This document shows positions 41,882-53,882 of a stretch of DNA of 64,000 bases, piece after piece. A program made the translations under genes and the position numbers. This DNA comes from Gemmatimonadota bacterium. GTDB lineage: Bacteria > Latescibacterota > UBA2968 > UBA8231. The notes under the pieces are model-generated. The model saw only the letters and a program-made list of their open reading frames with translations. It had not been told where the DNA came from and did not search any database. The DNA lies in the NCBI GenBank assembly GCA_009840005.1, contig VXOR01000022.1:7223-71222 (forward strand). The letters run 5' to 3'. Each line of letters opens with the position of its first letter. Within the stretch, counting starts at the first letter, position 1.

Positions 41882-42775
41882 CTATGCAGTAGCCGGACCT
41901 GTATCGCGCACGCCGGGCGGACGCCACCGCTCGGTGAGCCTTGGCGCATGTGAGCGCACTGCGATGGAAAGCCGCTCCAGCCCGTCGACTTCGACGTCGA
42001 CGCGGTCCCCGTCGTTGATGTTGCAGAGGCCCCCGTGGTGTGTGCCGCACGCGATCACGTCGCCGGGCATGAGGGTGATGTACTGGCTAAGCCAGACGAT
42101 CTGCTCAGCGATTGGGTACGCCATCGCCGACGTGCTGTAGTCCTGCTGAAGCTCGTCGTTCAGCCACAGCCGCACCCGTACGTCCTGCGGGTCGGCGATC
42201 TCGTCTTTGGTGACGAGTGCAGGGCCCATCGGCGCCCAGTCGTCGATCCCCTTGGAGAGGAAGGTGGTGCGCCGCGCCTGCAGCCCCCGGCAAGACACGT
42301 CGATGAAGTTGACGTACCCGAAGACGTGGTCCATTGCGTCTTCCTCGGACAGATGCCGCGCCTGCTTGCCGATCACGTATGCGATCTCCGGCTCTGGCTG
42401 ATAGGCCAATGCGCCTTCCAGGTCGGGTACCTCTATCGTCGTTCCCGTGCCGACGATGCTCGTCGCGCCCTTGTAGAAGAAATCGAGGTTGCGTCTCTGC
42501 GCGCCCTCCCGTTCCAGGTAGTTCGAAAACGCGCAGAGCAGGTGACGCGGCCTCGGCAGCGGCGCCTGGGCCTGCACGGAATCGCTGGGTACGCCCTGCT
42601 CGCTCTCTGCCAACTGCTCGAATTGCGGGCGGTACTCGTCGAAGGCTTCGATCACCGCTTCCATGCGCCATTGCGCGGGCTGTTCAGCCAATCTGCCGAG
42701 TACCGGACTGAGGTCTACTACCCGGCCATCGCGGAGCAGGCCGGTCTTGGCATCATCGAACAGGACGAGTTTCAT
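41882..42775 (-). CDS. Fumarylacetoacetate hydrolase (FAH) family protein
   Basis: 297 residues. The metal motif is PEPEIAYVIGK (E-x-E, about 128-138), with the later aspartate in GYVNFIDVSCR near 156, KGIDDWAPMGPALV near 178 and the C-terminal MPGDVIACGTHHG. Members hydrolyse C-C bonds or isomerise ring-fission products of aromatic catabolism. Its start overlaps the stop of the extradiol dioxygenase gene by 23 bases, so it very probably processes that enzyme's product. Confidence 0.92.
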   Translation of the reverse strand: MKLVLFDDAKTGLLRDGRVVDLSPVLGRLAEQPAQWRMEAVIEAFDEYRPQFEQLAESEQGVPSDSVQAQAPLPRPRHLLCAFSNYLEREGAQRRNLDFFYKGATSIVGTGTTIEVPDLEGALAYQPEPEIAYVIGKQARHLSEEDAMDHVFGYVNFIDVSCRGLQARRTTFLSKGIDDWAPMGPALVTKDEIADPQDVRVRLWLNDELQQDYSTSAMAYPIAEQIVWLSQYITLMPGDVIACGTHHGGLCNINDGDRVDVEVDGLERLSIAVRSHAPRLTERWRPPGVRDTGPATA

Positions 42776-43682
42776 TCGTTCCCTCCTTCACGGCCCAGCC
42801 AGGATCAGGGTCGCCGGCCATCGCCTTGCGAACGTCGGGGCTGGGCACCCCTGCCGTACCCCAGAGGTCTGCAGTTTCCGGCACCCGTCTCCACACCGCG
42901 GGTTCGTGCGTTGCTTCGTCTTCGATGAACTCTATGTCGCTGGAGAATTCGTTCACGTATCCAGCCGGATCCTTGTAGTAGCAGAAGATGTTGTTGCCTG
43001 GGCCGTGACGCCCCGGTCCCCAGGCGGGTTCCTGCCCTCGGGCACGCAGGTTGGAGACCCCTTTCATCACGTCGTCCACGTTCGCCATCACGTACGCAAC
43101 ATGGTTGACCGATGCGTAATCTGCGCGACTGAAGACAATGACGTGATGTCTCCGGTCGCATCGCAGGAAGGCCATCTGGTCCTCATTCCAGTCCGAGACC
43201 CGAAACCCGAGAAAATCGGTGTAGAACTCCACGATCTGCTCGAACCACGGCGTGTTGAGACCCACGTGGCACAGCCGGCGGGGGGCGACTTTCCTAGTAG
43301 ACCAGCCGTTCGGGTGTTCGGCCACGCCGGCCGATAGCTCGATGCAGCGGTTCTCCGGGTCGAGAAATCGCAGCCCGTATCCACCGCCGGGTTCGTCCAA
43401 GTCACCCGGCTGCGCCACGAGCGTAATTCCCCGTCGGTCGAGTTCGGTTGCCGCCGCGTCGACTGCTTCACGTCCGTCAAGGCTGAAGGCCAAGTGGTGG
43501 AGCCCACGCCGGTCGGCCGGATGCAGGCTGAGAATGTGGTGCTCGGTCGACGCGGCGCGGAGATATCGTGCGTGCCGGTCTTCTCCGGCCGATTGGAGTC
43601 CCCAGACCTCGAGGTAGTAGTCGGTGTGGGCCGCGATCGCCGGCGACAGCAACCCCACGTGGCGGATGTCCTGGATATTCAT
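42753..43682 (-). CDS. Type I extradiol ring-cleavage dioxygenase (VOC superfamily)
   Basis: 309 residues made of two VOC modules. The second module carries the iron triad: His in RLCHVGLNT (about 138), His in YASVNHVAYVM (about 194) and Glu in AGYVNEFSSD (about 242). This is the 2-His-1-Glu set of catechol 2,3-dioxygenase-like enzymes. The first module has lost its metal site, as usual. It should open an ortho-dihydroxylated aromatic ring. The start overlaps the stop of the preceding unknown gene (ATGA). Confidence 0.92.
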   Translation of the reverse strand: MNIQDIRHVGLLSPAIAAHTDYYLEVWGLQSAGEDRHARYLRAASTEHHILSLHPADRRGLHHLAFSLDGREAVDAAATELDRRGITLVAQPGDLDEPGGGYGLRFLDPENRCIELSAGVAEHPNGWSTRKVAPRRLCHVGLNTPWFEQIVEFYTDFLGFRVSDWNEDQMAFLRCDRRHHVIVFSRADYASVNHVAYVMANVDDVMKGVSNLRARGQEPAWGPGRHGPGNNIFCYYKDPAGYVNEFSSDIEFIEDEATHEPAVWRRVPETADLWGTAGVPSPDVRKAMAGDPDPGWAVKEGTNETRPVR

Positions 43683-44404
43683 CTGTGCGGCGCTCCTGCA
43701 GGTTGTGATCTTCCCGGCTTCCTCCGGGTCAACTCTATCTTCAAGTCCCGCCGAATGTAGATTTCGATGAACTCACGCAGCCACACTTCCTTCGCAAGCG
43801 TGAACCGCTCGATCAGTTTCTGCTCGGGTCTGTCCGTGAGGTAAACGATGCGCCACAGGTTCAGAGGTCGCAATTCGCGACCATCGACCGAATGCTCAAC
43901 GTGAAAGAGAGGCTGTCCTTCGCCTGCTCGAAGCAAGTTTCCGTCCTTGTCGAGGAGTTGTGCTGTCCCGATGAAAGTGGCACTCTGCCGCGCAGGGTTG
44001 AGGAAGACCTGTTCGAGGACCAACCCGTGCTCTGACGGCTTAAGCCAGAGGCGCTGCCGCGAGCATCGCACGAAGGATTCGGCTCCGTCGGCCGCCGCCT
44101 GCCGGTGCCAATAGTGGGAGCTGCCCGCCGTTACAACAGAAGGAATATAGAGGTCGGGCCGGAACGCCTTTTTTACCTCCATGTCCCACAGCATAGTCCG
44201 GGTAAACTTGAGCGATTTATTCGTGCGGTAATACTGGGCGAGCACTAGGTTGATGTCAACCGGAGACAGCTCGATTCGGGTGTTGCTTGGGTCGGTCCAG
44301 GCCCGCTCGAACTCTTCTTCATGTTTCAACTGAGTGACGGGCTTCGTCGCTTCCCCCCGAGCGCTGGCACCCTCTGCTTCGCCGGTAGGTTTAACGACTC
44401 CCAT
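43679..44404 (-). CDS. Unknown protein of an aromatic-catabolism operon
   Basis: 241 residues, soluble, no signal peptide. I do not recognise the family. Visible features are IELSPVDINLVLAQYYRTNKS near 42-62, a SSHYWHRQ segment near 95 and a basic C terminus (RRKPGRSQPAG). The start overlaps the upstream permease-GHKL gene by 14 bases and the stop overlaps the dioxygenase gene by 4, so it is an integral operon member. It could be an accessory hydroxylase subunit or a regulator; nothing in the sequence decides. Confidence 0.6.
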   Translation of the reverse strand: MGVVKPTGEAEGASARGEATKPVTQLKHEEEFERAWTDPSNTRIELSPVDINLVLAQYYRTNKSLKFTRTMLWDMEVKKAFRPDLYIPSVVTAGSSHYWHRQAAADGAESFVRCSRQRLWLKPSEHGLVLEQVFLNPARQSATFIGTAQLLDKDGNLLRAGEGQPLFHVEHSVDGRELRPLNLWRIVYLTDRPEQKLIERFTLAKEVWLREFIEIYIRRDLKIELTRRKPGRSQPAGAPHR

Positions 44405-46151
44405 GGCCCGTCTCCGGAACTTTCACGTGGACTGTCACGATATCCGTGTCGTGGAATTGCTGGTGGCGAACAGAGGACGCGATGTGCCGCAACAGCCGTA
44501 GCGAGACTTCCCGCTCCATCAGCACGTCGTCGGGCCGGTCCGCCAGCAATCCGATCCGGTCCTGAACATTCTCCTTGCCTGCCGCGGCAATGAACTCAAG
44601 GACCGCGCCGCCGCTCTCCTTGTGCGCCTTCAGGAGCAGGTGCCGCCGCTCGCGTCGCTCCCGGCCCTCGTCCTGCTCGATCAGCGTCAGCAACGTCTCC
44701 TCGCTGGCGGCGTCGAGCCGATCGACCATTTCCGCCCCCCAGCCGTTGCGGGATGCGAACGCATTGAGGAACTCCCTGATTTTCGGCAACACGGACATAT
44801 CGAGCTCCACTTCGATCCGGCTGCGGCGGGGCGCCGTCACTTCTAGAAACAGGGTCATGAGGATCGCCACGATACCCCCGGCTGTTATGCCGTTCCCCAG
44901 CAGGCCACCACCCAACTCCGCGAGAAGCTCGGGGAATAAGAGATCGTTCTGGCAGCCGACGCCGACCCAGAAGGCGACACCGGCGATCAGCGCCTTGCGA
45001 TGATCGATCCCGCCCTGCACCACCTCCGTCATCCCACGGACGAAGGTCAGCGCCAGCACGACGGTCAGATACGCGACGACGACCGGGCTGGGTATCGCCA
45101 GTATCATGGCAAGGACCTTGGGCAGGAACGCCAGCACAATCAGCACGCCGGCGGCAACGATTCCCACGCGGCGGGCCGCGACCCCCGTCAGCTCGACCGT
45201 CGGGACACTGACTCCAATGGTCTGAGTCGGCACAATCCCCGTGATGCCTGACAGCAGTTTGCCGATGCCGTCCGCGGTCACCGCACCCTCCACCGCCCGG
45301 TAGTCCACGGCCCTCGGTCGGCGCCACGACACGCGCTGGATGGCGACCGCCCCGGTGATCGTCTGGATAGCGCCGATGAGGGCCACGAACGCGAAGGCCG
45401 GCAGGAGCTCCACGAAGGCCGGACCGAGGTCGAGCCCGATACCTGGCCAGTTGCCCTGTGGCAAACCAATCCACGAAGCCCGGGCAATCAGGTCGAAGTC
45501 ATAGAGACCCAACGACCCGCCAATAACCGAACCTGCAATCACCCCGATGAGTGGAGCCCACAAACGCAGCGTTGCTCCCGCCTTCAGGGAGATGCCGCCG
45601 ATGACCAGACCCGTCGCTACCGCGGTGAGCGGCGCACTAAGCACCGTGTCGTGTGGCGCGTCGGCCAGGCGACTGAATACGACCGGCAGCACGGTCGCAG
45701 GTATCAGCATGTTCACGGTACCGACGATGGTCGGTGTGAGAAGCCGCCTGAACAGGGCCAGCCGCAGCGAAATCGCGATCGGGACGAGCGACGATGCAAC
45801 GACGAGGGTAGCGAGCAACGCTGGACCACCCTCGCTGAGCGCGCTGACGCAGACCCCGATATAGGCTCCGGCGGGACCCATAAAGAGCAGGTATCCCGCT
45901 CCGACCCGGCTCAGCCTAAACGCTTGCAGAGCCGTGCAGATGCCACTGACGGCGACCGCGCCGAACACGGCCCAAGACAGGTACGCATCGGTTCCGCCGC
46001 TGGCCCGGATGACGATAGTAGGGATAAAGATGATGCTGGTTATGCCGAGAACTACTAGCTGCAGGCCGCTGCCCAGAGACACGAGCGCCGGAGGATTCTC
46101 GTCCGGTTCGTATTGAACGTTAGAAGCGCTTTGCTCGTCACGGCTGCTCAC
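44391..46151 (-). CDS. NCS2 (xanthine/uracil permease family) transporter fused to a GHKL ATPase-like domain
   Basis: 586 residues from a GTG with AGGAG close upstream. Residues 25 to about 440 are a nucleobase:cation symporter-2 type permease: about 13 hydrophobic segments, GPAGAYIGVCVSAL near 92, FVALIGAIQTITGAVAIQRV near 255 and the family TQTIGVSVPTVELTGVAARRVG near 315. Residues about 455-580 are soluble and resemble a histidine-kinase-type (HATPase_c_2, RsbW-like) domain. It has RLDAASEETLLTLIEQ at the N-box position, but with Thr in place of the usual Asn, and FHDTDIVTVHV at the end. The fusion suggests a transporter that also signals. Neighbours cleave aromatic rings, so an aromatic or purine-like solute is likely. 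Confidence 0.85.
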   Translation of the reverse strand: MSSRDEQSASNVQYEPDENPPALVSLGSGLQLVVLGITSIIFIPTIVIRASGGTDAYLSWAVFGAVAVSGICTALQAFRLSRVGAGYLLFMGPAGAYIGVCVSALSEGGPALLATLVVASSLVPIAISLRLALFRRLLTPTIVGTVNMLIPATVLPVVFSRLADAPHDTVLSAPLTAVATGLVIGGISLKAGATLRLWAPLIGVIAGSVIGGSLGLYDFDLIARASWIGLPQGNWPGIGLDLGPAFVELLPAFAFVALIGAIQTITGAVAIQRVSWRRPRAVDYRAVEGAVTADGIGKLLSGITGIVPTQTIGVSVPTVELTGVAARRVGIVAAGVLIVLAFLPKVLAMILAIPSPVVVAYLTVVLALTFVRGMTEVVQGGIDHRKALIAGVAFWVGVGCQNDLLFPELLAELGGGLLGNGITAGGIVAILMTLFLEVTAPRRSRIEVELDMSVLPKIREFLNAFASRNGWGAEMVDRLDAASEETLLTLIEQDEGRERRERRHLLLKAHKESGGAVLEFIAAAGKENVQDRIGLLADRPDDVLMEREVSLRLLRHIASSVRHQQFHDTDIVTVHVKVPETGHGSR

Positions 46152-46306
46152 GAGACTCCTCAGCTAGCCCACGCACACCTTGTGATCCTCACGCCCGGGG
46201 AGGCGTACTCTTTCTGTATCGGCTTGAGTTCGGCATCGTTCGCCAGCAACCCTCCCTCGGGGAATCCCCCGAGGACCCAACGGGACTGGGCGGTCTAGCA
46301 ACGCGC

Positions 46307-46606
46307 TCAGCTAGGGCGTCCCGTCAACCAGTTCCATGGGCGGATGTGGGACTCGGCGAAGGTGCCCGCCTGAGCATAGGGACTGTCGGCGACAAATGCC
46401 TGTGCCACCTCGAGCGAGGGAGCTTCGAGCACGAGGACCAAGCCGGTAACGGTCTGGTCACTCTCGCTGAGCGTCTGCCCACCGTGATGAACGGTCACAT
46501 CAGGATGATGGGTATGATCGTGAAGGTAGGCGGCGAATGCATCCTGCAATCGAAGCCTTTCCTGTCCCATTTCTGCTTTGTGAGTCGCGGAAACTACAAA
46601 ATACAT
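46307..46606 (-). CDS. YciI-like protein
   Basis: 99 residues from the ATG at 46606, with AGGGAG upstream. The ferredoxin-like YciI fold is indicated by YFVVSATHKAEM, the central VTVHHGGQTLSES with a histidine and the acidic LVLVLEAPSLEVAQAFVADSPYAQAG, then the C-terminal RPW. Some relatives are dienelactone or chloromuconolactone dehalogenase-like enzymes of aromatic degradation, which would fit the operon it heads. It lies 155 bases upstream of the permease gene, so cotranscription is plausible but not certain. Confidence 0.8.
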   Translation of the reverse strand: MYFVVSATHKAEMGQERLRLQDAFAAYLHDHTHHPDVTVHHGGQTLSESDQTVTGLVLVLEAPSLEVAQAFVADSPYAQAGTFAESHIRPWNWLTGRPS

Positions 46607-46755
46607 GTGGCACTCTCCCTTGCTGCCGGGATGCTCGCAGGATCGCACTAGGACGCGGAAGCGCGGGCAGCCGGCAAGGCCTATGGTGGTAATGTTATAC
46701 TTGATTCAAATAAAAAGAAATATAAGCACCCGTCGTCCACCAGCGGATAGAGGAT

Positions 46756-46778
46756 GGGGGTGCGGGCCTTGCCGTCCC

Positions 46779-46786
<8 letters not shown>
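46756..46786. terminator. GC-rich hairpin after the katG tail relic
   Basis: gggggtgcggg (46756-46766) and cccgcaccccc (46776-46786) form a perfect 11-bp stem with a 9-base loop. No T run follows on either strand. It is probably the original terminator of katG, since the duplicate at 49113 keeps only one arm of it. Confidence 0.5.
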
Positions 46787-47930
<1,144 letters not shown>

Positions 47931-48051
47931 TTTGTTCGCCTCCTGAGTTCTTTGAAAGGTGTCTTGCCCGATCACACACAAATATAACTCTCAAATTTTG
48001 AAAAAAATAGGCCATTTAATCTCGAAAATATGCCTATTTATATCATTTATA

Positions 48052-48080
48052 TTGTTTTTTTGCATTTTGGATACTATAAT
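48052..48080 (+). promoter_or_regulatory. Promoter of the AraC-type gene, apparently leaderless
   Basis: TTGTTT (48052-48057), a 17-base spacer and a perfect TATAAT (48075-48080) predict transcription starting at about 48087. That is the A of the ATG itself, and no ribosome site is visible. Confidence 0.55.
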
Positions 48081-48086
48081 GGTTAC

Positions 48087-48989
48087 ATGAGTAAACATCA
48101 AATTAAAGAGCTCATCGAAAAGAGAATTCCCACGGATGGGATTGCGGAAACAGGAATAGACGGGGTGCGTCTATTTAGGGTGACCAAACCCGTTCGGTGT
48201 TCTCCTGCCGTGTACGAGCCGGTGGTGGTGGCCATCGTGAACGGGTTTAAGGAAGCCATTTTGGATGGAAAGACATATGTCTATGACAGCAGCAACTATA
48301 TGTGCTGCACCATGTTTATGCCGGTGGAAGCGGGCACTCCCAAGGCCTCGCCGGATAATCCCCTGTTGGGGGTATTCATTTCCCTCGATACCCGGGTAAT
48401 AACAGAACTGGCAATTGAGATGGAGACTGCCGCTGGTCCCATTCGGCAACCCAAAGGAGAGCCGCTGCCTCAAGGATTTGCCCTAGCTGGTTGGGATGAA
48501 GCGTTCACTGGTGCCCTGCTGCGCCTGCTGCAACTAGGTGGCAATACCGTGGATACAGCGGTGCTTGGCAAGGGGCGATTGCGCGAAGTGTACTACGCCA
48601 TTCTGAATGGAGATGCCGGGTACTCCGCGAGACGCGCATTTGGTGTGGGCAACGAAATTGCAAAAGCCATCGAGTTTTTGTCAACTCGCCTGCATGAACC
48701 GGTCACAATCGAAGACATGGCCACGCAGGTGGGTATGAGCCGGGCCGTATTCCACCGCAAGTTCAAACAGGCCACCACTATGTCTCCCATTCAATTTGTG
48801 AAATCACTACGGCTGAACAAGGCGGCCATGATGATAGCCGGGGGCATGAACGTGAACGACGCTGCTTTTGCAGTGGGCTATGTCAGTACCTCCCAGTTCA
48901 GTCGGGAGTTTAAGCGATTGTACGGCAAGTCCCCCAAACAGTGGAGCAACTCCAACGACCTGCACTCTAATACAAGCCCAGTGGTCTGA
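48087..48989 (+). CDS. AraC-family transcriptional regulator (AraC_N/CuxR-like)
   Basis: 300 residues from the ATG at 48087. The N-terminal ligand domain (about 1-190) is of the AraC_N type, with SPAVYEPVVVAIVNGFKEAILDG and the cupin-like CTMFMPVEAGTPKASPDNPLLG. The C-terminal pair of helix-turn-helices includes VTIEDMATQVGMSRAVFHRKFKQAT and MNVNDAAFAVGYVSTSQFSREFKRLYGKSP. It probably activates the divergent hydrolase gene, 156 bases away, in response to a small molecule. The promoter predicts a leaderless transcript; a start at 48030 in the same frame is an alternative but lacks a ribosome site. Confidence 0.88.
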   Translation: MSKHQIKELIEKRIPTDGIAETGIDGVRLFRVTKPVRCSPAVYEPVVVAIVNGFKEAILDGKTYVYDSSNYMCCTMFMPVEAGTPKASPDNPLLGVFISLDTRVITELAIEMETAAGPIRQPKGEPLPQGFALAGWDEAFTGALLRLLQLGGNTVDTAVLGKGRLREVYYAILNGDAGYSARRAFGVGNEIAKAIEFLSTRLHEPVTIEDMATQVGMSRAVFHRKFKQATTMSPIQFVKSLRLNKAAMMIAGGMNVNDAAFAVGYVSTSQFSREFKRLYGKSPKQWSNSNDLHSNTSPVV

Positions 48990-49006
48990 CCTGCCTTGTG
49001 ACGAGA

Positions 49007-49040
49007 CCTGACCAGCCATCGGAAAGGACGGCTGGTCAGG
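49007..49040. terminator. Hairpin between the convergent AraC and katG genes
   Basis: cctgaccagcc (49007-49017) pairs perfectly with ggctggtcagg (49030-49040) across a 12-base loop. No T run follows, so termination efficiency is unclear. It belongs to the interval between the two katG tail repeats. Confidence 0.5.
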
Positions 49041-49112
49041 GACCGGACGACCTCGGTATTGCCAAAGCTCAAGGAGCAAGTATGGTGGCAGTTCCAGCAA
49101 CCACCGTTACGA

Positions 49113-51561
<2,449 letters not shown>

Positions 51562-51834
51562 ATGAAGCGATTCATTGCGACAGCCGCCCTCTTGTTTACC
51601 ACCCTCGCGGGTGCCGAGGAACCCAAGGGGGGCCTCGTGTTTCTCGGCGGCGGCACTCCGTACCTGTATGCGTTCGACAAGGCGACAGGCACCGAGGTCT
51701 AGCGCGGCGCGACGCCGTTTCAAACGCACGCGAACCCGATGACCTACCGCGCCCAATCGGGGCAGCAGTTCGTCGTCATCGCGACGGGCACCGGGCCAGA
51801 CGCCGTGCTCGTCGCCTTCGCGCGACCGAAGTAG
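51562..51834 (+). pseudogene. Decayed PQQ-dependent dehydrogenase: signal peptide joined to the last blades, with amber codon
   Basis: The frame begins with a signal peptide (MKRFIATAALLFTTLAGA) and passes directly into GGLVFLGGGTPYLYAFDKATGTEV. After TAG at 51700-51702 it continues RGATPF, ANPMTYRAQSGQQFVVIATG and ends VLVAFARPK. This is the very end of quinoprotein glucose/alcohol dehydrogenases, whose consensus has EVW at the stop, so TGG became TAG. Some 500 codons of the propeller between signal peptide and tail are missing. The gene cannot make a working enzyme. Confidence 0.75.
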
Positions 51835-51835
51835 C
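51789..51835 (+). repeat. PQQ-gene tail, direct repeat copy 1
   Basis: These 47 bases match 53724-53770 at about 41 positions and encode the C-terminal residues DAVLVAFARPK and the stop. The two copies bracket the double-PhyH gene. Confidence 0.7.
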
Positions 51836-51848
51836 GATTCCCACTGAA

Positions 51849-53609
51849 ATGTCCGGCTCCGAACACACCCAACCCAGCCACGTGGAGGTGGCCGGCCTCA
51901 CCGCCGAGCAGAGGCGGAAGTACGCTCGCGACGGGTGGGTCGCCGTGCCTTCGCTCTTCACCGCCGACGAGTGCGACGGGCTCATCCGGCATATGGACGC
52001 CGTGCACGCGGGCGAAATCCCCGTCGAGGGAATCGTCCCGCCGGCGGAAAGCGCCGACCATCTCATCGACACGGATCAGTGCCACATCCACGACCCCGTC
52101 TGCCGCGCTTTCATGCTACATCCGAAGCTGCGCGGACCGCTCAAGGATGCTTTGGGCGGGGAAGAGCCCGAGGGCATCAAGAGCCACTACTGGTGGAAGG
52201 GCAGCCAGTGGTCGCAGAGCTGGCATTGTGACGGAACCCCGCTTCCGGGCTGCATCGGTGTGTGGATTCCGCTCGTGGACGTGGACGAGGAGATCGGCAC
52301 GCTCGCGCTGCAGACAGGCGGCCACCTTCGCCGCAAGCTTCACCACGATGACCTCCGGCAGGGAAAGTGGGCGGGCTATCGCACGCACTCAGGCGACCCG
52401 GAGCTAGGTGCCAGGCTGAGGAAGGAGATTTTCGAGGAGAACGAAGCGGCAGGGGCGGAGGAGGTGCACATCGTGGCAAAGAGGGGAACAGCCGTGATCT
52501 TCGACGGCCATTTGTGGCACCGGGGGTTGATGGGGCGCGACCCGACCGTCTTTCGCCAGGTCTACGCATGCCACTACATCTCAAGCGGCTTCAGGGAGTG
52601 GCCGCACGTGTTGTGGGAGCGCCTCGGCTTCGACGGAACCGCACGCTGGTCCACGGGCGACGACCCGACGCCGGCTGCTCAGCACAACGCACGACTGCCG
52701 CGGCATCCGGCCATGGAGTTCAGCAGCTCAAGCAAGCACCCGTCGCTCCTGCCGACACGCAAGGATGCTCCTCTCCGGATCCTCACCAGGGATCAGGCGG
52801 ACGATATGGATCTCCAGGGGTTCACTGTGGTCGAGGATGCCTTCAGCGCTGCGGAGATCGAGCAGCTGCGGGATGAATTCGATCGGCTCGAGCACGAGAG
52901 TGTGCGGCGCCTCGAAGCCAGGGGGCGGCAGCAGCCGTCGCGCACGATTGCGAATGCTGATCGGATCACCATTACGAGCGGCCTAGCCCGGGGGTCGGCG
53001 CTTGCCCGCTCATTCTGCGCCGGCCCGTTCTTCCAGAAGGTTTGCCACGACCTGCTCAACTGCGACGATGTGCGGTTGTACCGGGAGCAGGCGGTGTACA
53101 CGAAGCCCTGCCCTGGGCGGGTTTTCCCCTGCCATCAGGACATTGGCCTTGCGTTCATTGACCCCCTGCAATACCTGTCGTGCTGGGTAGCGCTCAACGA
53201 TGCAACCGAGGAAAACGGCTGCCCGTGGTTCGTGCCGGGGCTCTTCCGGCGAGGGCCGCTGCTTCACGAGTTCGATGAGAGCAACGGTGGCTGGACGATC
53301 AGCGGCCTTAGATCCGACGATGCCGTCTGTGTGCCGGTCAAGGCGGGCTCGGCGGCGATCTTCTGGAGCCTGACGCCGCACTTTACAGGGGCCAACAACA
53401 CCGATAGCGTGCGCAAAGCCTACATCTGTCAGTATGCTCCCGATGGGTATGATGACAGAATCTGGGACAAGGATGCCAACGGCGGGAACGGCGGGCCCAT
53501 GAAGGTGGACCCCGCCGGGAAGCCCGCTGTGGATGAGGCCAGGAATTTCCTGGTGTTGAAAGGGGGGAAAGGCGTGTCACCACCCCCTGGCACCGTTCAG
53601 GCGGGTTAG
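51849..53609 (+). CDS. Double phytanoyl-CoA dioxygenase (two complete PhyH domains)
   Basis: 586 residues with two PhyH units in tandem. Unit 1 (about 20-290) opens AEQRRKYARDGWVAVPSLFTADE and has His126-x-Asp128 in SWHCDGTPL and a distal His in DGHLWHRGLMGRD near 222. Unit 2 (about 310-560) opens LTRDQADDMDLQGFTVVEDAFSAAE and has FPCHQDIGLAF (about 429) and the distal His in SLTPHFTGANNTDSVRKAYI. Both thus keep all iron ligands. A fused pair could perform two hydroxylations on one substrate or pair unlike specificities. No ribosome site is obvious, and it begins 14 bases after the PQQ relic. Confidence 0.85.
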   Translation: MSGSEHTQPSHVEVAGLTAEQRRKYARDGWVAVPSLFTADECDGLIRHMDAVHAGEIPVEGIVPPAESADHLIDTDQCHIHDPVCRAFMLHPKLRGPLKDALGGEEPEGIKSHYWWKGSQWSQSWHCDGTPLPGCIGVWIPLVDVDEEIGTLALQTGGHLRRKLHHDDLRQGKWAGYRTHSGDPELGARLRKEIFEENEAAGAEEVHIVAKRGTAVIFDGHLWHRGLMGRDPTVFRQVYACHYISSGFREWPHVLWERLGFDGTARWSTGDDPTPAAQHNARLPRHPAMEFSSSSKHPSLLPTRKDAPLRILTRDQADDMDLQGFTVVEDAFSAAEIEQLRDEFDRLEHESVRRLEARGRQQPSRTIANADRITITSGLARGSALARSFCAGPFFQKVCHDLLNCDDVRLYREQAVYTKPCPGRVFPCHQDIGLAFIDPLQYLSCWVALNDATEENGCPWFVPGLFRRGPLLHEFDESNGGWTISGLRSDDAVCVPVKAGSAAIFWSLTPHFTGANNTDSVRKAYICQYAPDGYDDRIWDKDANGGNGGPMKVDPAGKPAVDEARNFLVLKGGKGVSPPPGTVQAG

Positions 53610-53723
53610 TCGGGATGCGGGTTCGATTCTTGGCACAGGTCTGCTCCTTTCTGTATTCAACGATAAACTCGCAATCTATTGGCCGGAGCGATGAACCATG
53701 GCCGAACCACCCTTCGATCTTGA

Positions 53724-53770
53724 CACCGGATCGGACGCCACGCTCGTCGTCTTCGCGCGACCGAAGTAGC
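53724..53770 (+). repeat. PQQ-gene tail, direct repeat copy 2 (relic)
   Basis: The frame from the ATG at 53698 ends DATLVVFARPK and a stop. The last 47 bases match the tail of the PQQ relic at 51789-51835 and nothing upstream of them does. It is a gene-tail fragment downstream of the double-PhyH gene. Confidence 0.7.
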
Positions 53771-53882
53771 CAAGCGGGTCACCGGTAAGAGGTGGTGGCA
53801 CCGAGTCGGTACCTTTATTTTTCCCATACATCGCAGGCTCTGTAAAAGAAACAGGCGACGACTGATTCTGCAGGAGGTTTTT

